Shown here: positions 57,785-64,000 of the stretch, piece after piece
Layout: each line of letters opens with the position of its first letter
Position numbering within the stretch: the stretch's first letter is position 1
Assembly: GCA_027924585.1 (NCBI GenBank)
Contig: BSBM01000424.1
Location: forward strand, 1,178,001-1,242,000
Reading direction: 5' to 3'
Source of the DNA: Larix kaempferi
Taxonomy: Eukaryota; Streptophyta; Pinopsida; Pinales; Pinaceae
DNA length: 64,000 nucleotides
The notes under the pieces: generated by a model
The model's database searches: none
What the model saw: the letters and a program-made list of their open reading frames with translations, nothing else
Told to the model about the DNA's origin: nothing
Made by a program: the position numbers and the translations under genes

Positions 57785-58951
57785 TCATATGTCTAGAGGT
57801 ATCTTCTTCTTGGGAAGAAGTGGATCATGCTCAGAAAGCATGTGCTTGTACTTGCTCTTTAGATCAAATGTGATGAGAACAAATACAAAAGTATGAGGAT
57901 GATCCTTGAACCTGTGATTTGAATCAGCTGAGGTAGGATAAAAAACATAAATGTGCAGATAGTATTTTGTCTTCTCCTTCGAACCATCATGGGTGAGATT
58001 ATGCCAAAAAGAACCATCAAATAATAATGATTGCTTGGAATCCAAATCAGCTCCAAGACTTGATAAATGGTTTCTTGAGATCTCCTTTGAACCAGCAGGG
58101 GTGAGATCAAAACCATCATATGTATGAGAAATTATCCCAAGTAGTAATTGCTTAGAATCCAAATTAGATCCAAGACTTGAATCATGGTTTCTTGAGATCT
58201 CCTTTGAACCATAAGAGGTGAGATCAAAACTAGTAAATGCATGAGAAATTATCCCAAGCGAATGGAAATGGCCATATTCTTCAATAACCTTTTGAAAGCA
58301 TGGAATAATGATCATATAGTAGTAAATAAGAGGTGATTGATTAAGGAGAGCAAATGCATTACCTCCAATAGTTGATTTGACCTCCGAAACATTCAATAGA
58401 TCATGATGCAGACCAACAGACTCTGGTGCAAGAGAGGATTTAGGACCTTCTGCAATATCTAGAGTGTGAGCTGGCACAAAATTCGAAATAGAAGAAATTT
58501 GGAGCATGGGTGTATAATCTGCAAGTTCTTCTTCTTTTTGGACAACTTCAATATGAGATATGTTTGATACTGGTTCATGATCAAGGAGATCATCAAGGAG
58601 GGAAAATGCATCACTTTGCTTGCTCTTGAAAGGGTTTGGACCAATTCCTTTATTCTGTTTACCAAATATTACATCCAGTTGGGCCCATAGCTCTTTTGGA
58701 GTTTCAAAATCAACGAATTGGTGTATCATGCATCGAGGCATAGAAAACAACATGGCTGCACAAGCTCTGTCACCTTCAATTAACCAATGATACTCTTCTT
58801 CAGAGGATTCGAACTCTCTTTCAAAACAGTAATCAAAGAGACCATTTCTCTTCAAATGTGCTATCATATTCAGTTTCCATTCATCATAGTTGAATGGAGA
58901 AAGAAGATCATAGTTGAATGGAGAAAGAGGAGGGATTTCTTCTAAATACAT
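57785..58951 (-). CDS. Element G Gag-like protein with 39-residue repeats
   Basis: 388 codons from ATG 58951 without a stop; the frame stays open upstream through the primer site into the LTR (to 59248), but the Gag-type start is MYLEEIPPLSPFNYD. Residues 10-23 are a doubled SPFNYD. Residues 20-100 fit copia Gag (DUF4219/UBN2 layout): W25, LNMIAHLKRNGLFDYC, then ETPKELWAQLDVIFG at 83-97. No zinc knuckle follows. Residues 233-271 and 272-310 are repeats of a 39-residue unit, GIISH-x4-FDLT-x2-GSKEISRNH-x-SSLG-x2-LDSKQ, with a third partial copy to about 330. The C-terminus is basic (LPKKKIPLDI). A capsid role for the N-terminal part is inferred from the family; the repeat part is unknown to me. 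Confidence 0.75.
   Translation of the reverse strand: MYLEEIPPLSPFNYDLLSPFNYDEWKLNMIAHLKRNGLFDYCFEREFESSEEEYHWLIEGDRACAAMLFSMPRCMIHQFVDFETPKELWAQLDVIFGKQNKGIGPNPFKSKQSDAFSLLDDLLDHEPVSNISHIEVVQKEEELADYTPMLQISSISNFVPAHTLDIAEGPKSSLAPESVGLHHDLLNVSEVKSTIGGNAFALLNQSPLIYYYMIIIPCFQKVIEEYGHFHSLGIISHAFTSFDLTSYGSKEISRNHDSSLGSNLDSKQLLLGIISHTYDGFDLTPAGSKEISRNHLSSLGADLDSKQSLLFDGSFWHNLTHDGSKEKTKYYLHIYVFYPTSADSNHRFKDHPHTFVFVLITFDLKSKYKHMLSEHDPLLPKKKIPLDI
57962..58255 (-). repeat. 117-bp in-frame tandem repeat in element G ORF
   Basis: Two full and one partial copy of a 117-bp unit containing GGTTTCTTGAGATCTCCTTT and GAGATCAAAAC on the plus strand. The unit length is divisible by three, so the protein frame is kept. 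Confidence 0.88.
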
Positions 58952-59074
58952 TGAAGCTATAGAAGACCTACAAAAACAATAGAGAATATCTGCAACTGCT
59001 ACTGTTGCACTCGAAATCTTGATAATAACCTGCAAAAAACTCTCAGGAATGGAGATAAAAAATACTCTCAACAT

Positions 59075-59086
59075 GCTCTGATACCA
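59075..59086 (-). other. Element G primer-binding site (tRNA-iMet)
   Basis: The minus strand reads TGGTATCAGAGC, abutting the LTR at 59087. Confidence 0.9.
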
Positions 59087-59919
59087 TGTGAAAATCCTCA
59101 CAACAGATCTAAGAGATGATGTATACCTCACAAGAGAATAATTATGATTAAGCAGGAAAATAGAAGAGGAGTGGTCAATGCAGTATAATGAGCAACAGAA
59201 TAATAATACAGTAGAACTCGGATAGAAGAAAAATAACTTCACACACACTAATTAATTAATCACAATATGGACAAATAAATAGTACAATGCATGAGGATTC
59301 GAATTCCTAAGGTGGCAATTCGAATTAGCCTTCATGGAGTGATCAAAAGATCACTGGAATGTCATCGAAGCACAACTAGTAGTCTATCTCATCATTGGTG
59401 GAGTCATCAATGCACAAGTAACTGTCAACCATCATTCAAACTGAGCCTAACTGAGTGTGGTAGGTGTAACTGATTGTAACTGGCACATGGAGACACTAAC
59501 TTAATGAAGGAGGCTCAGTGGAGGGCGCATGAGGAGCTAATTGGAGTCAGAATGGGTAGTCAAGTCTCACTGGAGGTCCATCAGAGTGATACAATCAGTT
59601 GAGAGTCAGTCAAGCCTAAAATCAAGGAGAGAACTAAAGATAAATGAAGATAACTGAATGGTAGGTAAGGAAGGGCGCCTTTCTCATGTAGTAGGTGAAA
59701 GGAGGGCGCACTAAGCTCTAGGAGGGATGAAACTGAGTGGAAGGAAGCTCCGGGGGCTAGCTAACTGAGGGCTAGGTGCTCGGACTGATGACTGGGATGC
59801 GTGCAAATGCATGCTCACCCTAAATAATGCATGCAAACTCTAAAAGTGCATGCATGACTGAAAATTGAAATAATAAAAATGTTGCTAGGAATAGGATGGA
59901 GTATAGGAATATCCTAACA
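59087..59919 (-). repeat. Element G 5' LTR (right end)
   Basis: 833 bp, co-linear with the left LTR. It has two extra short segments, around ATAAATGAAG (about 59640) and a duplicated ATGCATGC stretch (about 59815-59835). Confidence 0.92.
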
Positions 59920-59924
59920 CTGCA

Positions 59925-60674
59925 GTCTTTCTTCAGATGCCCTTTCTTTCCACAGTTCCAGCACTCTATTTTTCCCAGTCTGCACGTGGATCTTCCCTTT
60001 TTAGAGTTGTTGTGATTACCTTGGCTCTTTCCTCTCTCCTTTTGTCTTCCCCTACTCTCCATGGTCAACGCATTACCTGATGTATCCCCTATGCTTTTTC
60101 TTTGCATTTCCTTGCTAAGAATAACACCAATAACATCATCAAATTTCAAGGTGTTTGAACTAGAGACAGAGTTACTTACAGCTATGACCAAGCTATTCCA
60201 TCTTTCTGGCAATGAACACAAGATTAGAAGAGCCCTAACCTCATCATCGAAGTTCACACTTACAAAACTTAGTTGATTTGTAACCATATTAAACTCATTT
60301 AAATGATTAGTAACAGATCCACCTTCATACATCTTCATATTAAATAAATGCTTCATTAGAAATACCTTGTTGGAGGACGAGGGTTTTTCATACAGCTTAC
60401 CCAATGCGCTCATCAAACCCTCCGTTGTAGTTTCTTTTGATATATTGAAAGCCACTGACGAAGCCAGGCTCAGCCGTATTGTTCCCAGAGCCTTTATGTC
60501 AAGAACCTCCCATTCTTTGTCCTTCATAGCCGCTGGTTGTTTTGCTTTTCCTCCCAACGGTAGGAATAGATCCTTCTGATACAGATAGTCCTCCATTTTC
60601 ATCTTCCATAACTGGAAGTTTTGGCCGTTAAACTTCTTGACCTTAAACTTTCCTTCTTCCACCATTGCTCCCAC
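59925..60674 (-). pseudogene. Copia-F gag
   Basis: ATG at 60674 starts MGAMVEEGKFKVKKFNGQNF, then QLWKMKMEDYLYQKDLFLPL (DUF4219-type), KEWEVLDIKALGTIRLSLAS and the UBN2 core (LMSALGKLYEKPSSSNKVFL, MYEGGSVTNHLNEFNMVTNQ, LLILCSLPERWNSLVIAVSN). The zinc knuckle is CWNCGKKGHLKKDC (CX2CX4HX4C), all ligands present. Element G is inserted at the final Cys codons, and the gag frame is otherwise uninterrupted across its whole length. Confidence 0.92.
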
Positions 60675-60725
60675 TCGAACCAGAAACCCTAGCTTCCTGC
60701 GGTTTTATCTGCCAAATAGACCTTT

Positions 60726-60738
60726 GGATCTGATACCA
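60726..60738 (-). other. Copia-F primer-binding site
   Basis: The minus strand reads TGGTATCAGATCC, two bases from the LTR border at 60741. Initiator-Met type with small deviation. Confidence 0.8.
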
Positions 60739-60740
60739 AT

Positions 60741-61303
60741 TGTTAGAAAAAAAGGATCGCAGAGCAATAACAATAAACACAAATGCAAATATAATCACAC
60801 ATACACATTACAAGAGAGACACAGATATATCGTGGTTCACCCAACTTGGGCTACGTCCACACTGAAGTTGCCAGTCCTTATTATTATTATTCCATCTAGC
60901 AAAGTGAAGGGATACAACCTGCAACACAGCCGTTGCATTTCCTCTTCACTGTCTCACAGTCTCTCTTCTAATCTCAGAGATCTTTACAATGCATAAAACC
61001 TAATACATCAACCCTATCCGTGTTACAATGTCTTTCTTTTATAAGGGAGATACAATGGGAAAATACCACGGGTTACCCAAAACCATGGGCCCGTAAAACA
61101 ACCCCAAAAATTTCCTTTGGTGGTTTCGCCCCAGACCCCCCAGCTGGGGCTTATAACCCCCAAACCCCTGTGGGGGGAGGCTTCGCCCCCCCCCCCTGTT
61201 GGGGTGAGTGTACAGTCCTTTTTACATATCATATAAAGCTGGGGTACAAACACGGTTGAATAATAATATCTCTGAATCTGGAGATCAGGCTCCACAACCA
61301 ACA
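60741..61303 (-). repeat. Copia-F 5' LTR (right end)
   Basis: 563 bp, TGTTAGAAAA...CAACCAACA on the plus strand. Minus-strand TATAAAAG at 61036-61043. A C-rich block at about 61125-61205 contains CCCCAGCTGGGG and a run of 13 C, and is longer than in the left LTR. Confidence 0.93.
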
Positions 61304-61308
61304 TCGAG

Positions 61309-63355
61309 GTGCAAAGATAGAGATCACCATGGCCCATACTTATATGGGGGTCCACTTCATGGGGCCACTTTTTAGGTTTTCAGCATGCATTAGGCCCTCC
61401 ACAATGGCTCAACAATGTTATATTTTTGGGTTACTCCAAAAGTATCTCCACCATGTTTGGGGGTGCTTCATGAGATTCGAGGTACATGGTGTATATTCAA
61501 ACCCTGAATGATCTGCGATGGATTGTAACATGAGATATGGTCAATGACAGATATGAAAAATTGAGATAGCTTTCTCAATGGTTTCTTGACCTTAATTGAT
61601 TGTAGGCTTAGTGTTCTTCCCTTGGGCATTGGAGATATCTTGGCAGTTTGGTGGATGCCCTTCATTGAGGCCTCATGGAGGAGCCACTTGTTTAGAAAGC
61701 GCATGGAGGATACACTTGTTTAGAGAGTGTCCTACTGGGGATGTGGAGCATTGTACATCATGGAGGAGGGATTCAAGCGCTAGTTGGCATGTGGAAACTT
61801 GGTTTCCTATTCAAAGGATTAGAGATGGATCGAGTACAGCTCGGGTTTCCACAATGTTCTTGGAAGGGATAGCTAACCTAGTTGAGTACATTGCATAGTG
61901 GGATACATGGATTCAGTGGAGGCTTGTGATCAAGTAGTTTGGACTTGTCAACCTTGGCTATTCGACCTTAATCCATTGTTGGTTGCATGTTACTTTCTTG
62001 TTCTCCTTGCATATCAACCTTGGATTACTATTTGATAATATTCATCACATTATCTTAGAGAAGCATATTTAGTATCTTCTTTTCTTTTTCTAATCCCAAC
62101 CTTTGTCTTTTTATACATCACAATAGTATTAGAAATACATACCTCAACATATTCTTTCAAATTCTACTTCACATGCCTTACAATCAAGGGTGTGTTAGAG
62201 ACCAATACCACTTGAATCTTAGAGGCTACATGTAATGATATTTTAGTCATGAAATCAAAAGTATAATTTCATTAGATGAATGTCGGTCTCATTGCCAATA
62301 GGTCTCCTACGATGGATGCATAGGAACCTAGTAAGCCAATGCATAGACCATTTTATCTCTGCATGGTTGTACATAATTTTCACATCAGTCAGTTGCAAGT
62401 TTGGAAAAGCTTCAATGAAATGTACAAGAGCACATCCAAAAGTTCAACAACAATAAATAAAACTTCATATTGGGGTGAAAATGCGAAGTTGAGAAACACT
62501 TTTATGACAAAGGGTTTTGTGGTTGACACATGTTGGGAGAGCCAATATTTATAGGAAAATATATATTTAAAAATTGTATACACTGCATCTATTCCTATAC
62601 TTGAGTCTCTAAAAATATTTTAGTCAAAACTAATTACTAACTATGAAAATGTTGACGTTAACATGAAAATGAAATTTTCAAAAAATAGGAAAAATTGTTA
62701 CGCAACTTCATGTTTTCACCCATTGATGTTCAATTTGTTGATCTCTTCCTCAAGTTTGAAAGTGGCCTCCTTCCCCATCTATTTCCAAAGGTAAAATTTG
62801 AGAGGATAAATTTTCTATCTAGAAAAAACTTCTAAGGAGAAGACCTAAGTGATGAGTCATACAAATTCCAAGACAAAACTAAACAAGGTTAAAACAAAAA
62901 CCAAGCTACATCCAAGGAATCCTCAATACAATCATGATTAACATGCAAACTAGCTTCTACTCACTACAAATCCACTGCAAAGAGGAAAAGAATTCAAAGT
63001 GTGATTTAGTTCTTGAAGTTTAAAGTCAATGATTTGAACCAATACTTTGATTTATTTAACTTATCAAAACAGAGACCATTGGTACTACAAAATGACATGG
63101 AGAATGTACTCTGTATCCCCCCCCCATACCTTAGGAAGGAGAGACAATTCTTGTTTCAAACACCATGGATGAATGCAATTGAAATAAAAATAATACACTA
63201 GGGTTATTAGGAATATGAGAGACACAAGTATTATTATCATGAAGGATATCATGAGCTATATGTTGAAACTTCAAAAAAGAGATATCTAACTATATTTGGA
63301 TGCATTAATAGGATATAGAGATGAGAGTGGGTTCTATATTGGCTTCTTAGCCAGG
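61309..63355. other. Stretch without recognisable gene
   Basis: Continues the target sequence of Copia-F. A 100-codon plus-strand frame at 61596-61898 has no recognisable family or splice context. Sequence around 61640-61740 contains two related GGAG-CACTTGTTTAGA phrases. Nothing else is supported. Confidence 0.4.
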
Positions 63356-63460
63356 CTTAGTTTAGATTCTAGAAGACTAAAAAATTCAGAAGGACATTTT
63401 TGTGGGACAAGTATGCTGGTGAGCAAGGGTTGTGTTTGGTCCCATGGGATGTTTACAGTA
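63356..63460 (+). mobile_element. LINE ORF2 fragment (RT C-terminal region)
   Basis: The plus strand reads KKFRRTFLWDKYAGEQGLCL then VPWDVYS. In plant L1-type LINEs the segment after the RT thumb has the pattern FLW...(15 or so residues)...LV-W. Only about 30 residues are recognisable, with no borders or tail seen. Confidence 0.4.
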
Positions 63461-64000
63461 ATATCCTCATTTTGACCCTTAGGATATTTTTGGCTATAAT
63501 GTAAATATTGTATGCATATTATGTATGATTCCTAGCATGGAGCTCAAGCCCAAGGCCCCGCTAGTGAATGCTCGAACTTGAAAAGGCAAGTATTGGATAT
63601 TATGCTACCCATGTGCTAGTGAACCATGGGAATTGTAAATATGCATTTTAATATAATTGCCCAAAACTAGCTATGCAATGCAACAAAAGATGGGGGCATG
63701 ATGTTTACAAGGAATTAGGAGGGAAATATTCAAACCCTTGAGCCAATCAAGTCAATCCAAGTGTCAATGAGAGAACCCATGAAACCTCAACTACCCATGT
63801 TGACTTTTTTCCCAGTCATTCATTTCTCCCAAGAGTTGGTTGAGGTATTTAATGCCTTGGGGAATGGAGAGGTATGGCTATCCAAATTCGAGTATGGGCA
63901 AGCCACCCTTCCTAGAATTTCGTGTTTGGATTCTTGGGAAAGAAAGGAGCCATGAAATTTCCCCCAAGCCATTCTTCACCCATCAGTTTTTCTCTCTCAC
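63461..64000. other. Stretch without recognisable gene
   Basis: No supported coding frame, repeat border or RNA gene. A 64-codon open stretch at 63761-63955 is not recognisable. Confidence 0.4.

Larger units (their letters stand above)
56799..59919 (-). mobile_element. Element G, compact TR-GAG-type non-autonomous LTR element
   Basis: 3121 bp with 803-bp and 833-bp LTRs (56799-57601 and 59087-59919), TSD CTGCA, an exact Met-tRNA primer site (59075-59086) and a minus-strand polypurine tract AATTAAGGGGTGG at 57602-57614. The internal region is only 1485 bp and holds a single Gag-like frame; no protease, integrase, RT or RNase H is present. LTRs differ at roughly 6% of sites plus two indels. 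It is inserted in the gag of Copia-F, so it is younger than that element. Confidence 0.93.
53047..61303 (-). mobile_element. Copia-F, nearly complete Ty1/copia element
   Basis: 8257 bp including a 3.1-kb nested element (56799-59919). LTRs lie at 53047-53575 and 60741-61303 and the TSD is TCGAG. Minus-strand order: 5' LTR, primer site, gag with zinc knuckle, protease, integrase, RT, RNase H, polypurine tract (AAGTGGGAGAT), 3' LTR. By eye the LTRs differ at roughly 7% of sites plus a length change in a C-rich block. Coding frames are long but carry a few stops and one frameshift. It is distant from Copia-A/B/C in protein sequence. Confidence 0.95.

Noticed and set aside
1-64000. tRNA genes, rRNA, CRISPR arrays, bacterial-type operons
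   Set aside because: Primer-binding sites mimic tRNA 3' ends but no cloverleaf was seen. The DNA is clearly plant nuclear, so prokaryotic feature types do not apply.

Overview
The window is nuclear DNA from a land plant with a large, repeat-dominated genome. Nearly every recognisable coding trace is a decayed plant LTR-retrotransposon: Ty1/copia with initiator-Met-tRNA primer sites, and a Ty3/gypsy chromovirus. There are also relics of LINEs, a hAT-type MITE and a few host-gene fragments with GT-AG splice borders. Old, deeply nested elements, 4.5-kb LTRs and almost no genes would suit a conifer or other gymnosperm. That is inference; nothing here names the species. All positions, target-site duplications (TSDs) and divergences were read by eye.

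Left third (1-26728), a nest on both strands. A plus-strand gypsy chromovirus is present as a tandem: internal 3' part (1-1994), shared LTR (1995-13634), full internal region (13635-18514), terminal LTR (18515-22985). The shared LTR is split by a complete copia element, Copia-A (5140-12272, TSD ACACA). Copia-A carries two tandem-repeat arrays between pol and its 3' LTR. The gypsy tandem sits inside a minus-strand copia, Copia-B (22986-26728). Copia-B in turn was inserted into a degenerate spliced gene of an unidentified family (26734-27989).

Middle (28000-45129). After about 3.5 kb without recognisable genes comes element E (31535-36209, TSD AGGGT). E is an old LTR element with TA...TA termini, no pol and an internal 569-bp tandem duplication. 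A short LINE-type insertion (37041-37375, 12-bp TSD) and a truncated Copia-C (38798-40271) follow. Copia-C's gag is broken by a hAT-like terminus with subterminal repeats. A minus-strand gypsy, Gypsy-D (40431-45129, TSD AAATT), lies inside that repeat block. Gypsy-D has lost most of its reverse transcriptase and carries a 288-bp hAT MITE (TSD TTCCAAAT) in gag.

Right part (45130-64000). It holds a two-copy 252-bp tandem repeat and an isolated exon of a cinnamoyl-CoA-reductase/CAD-like reductase (47036-47198). A receptor-kinase relic, a LINE ORF2 relic (50930-52292) and an unidentified terminal exon (52462-52695) come next. The last large block is Copia-F (53047-61303, TSD TCGAG, minus strand). 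Its zinc knuckle is interrupted by a compact non-autonomous element, TR-GAG element G (56799-59919, TSD CTGCA). G has one uninterrupted frame: a copia-Gag-like domain fused to 39-residue repeats. G is the strongest candidate for something not previously described.

No intact autonomous element, tRNA, rRNA or CRISPR array was seen. Most pol stop codons look like C-to-T changes (CAG to TAG, CGA to TGA), as expected for methylated, silenced repeats.
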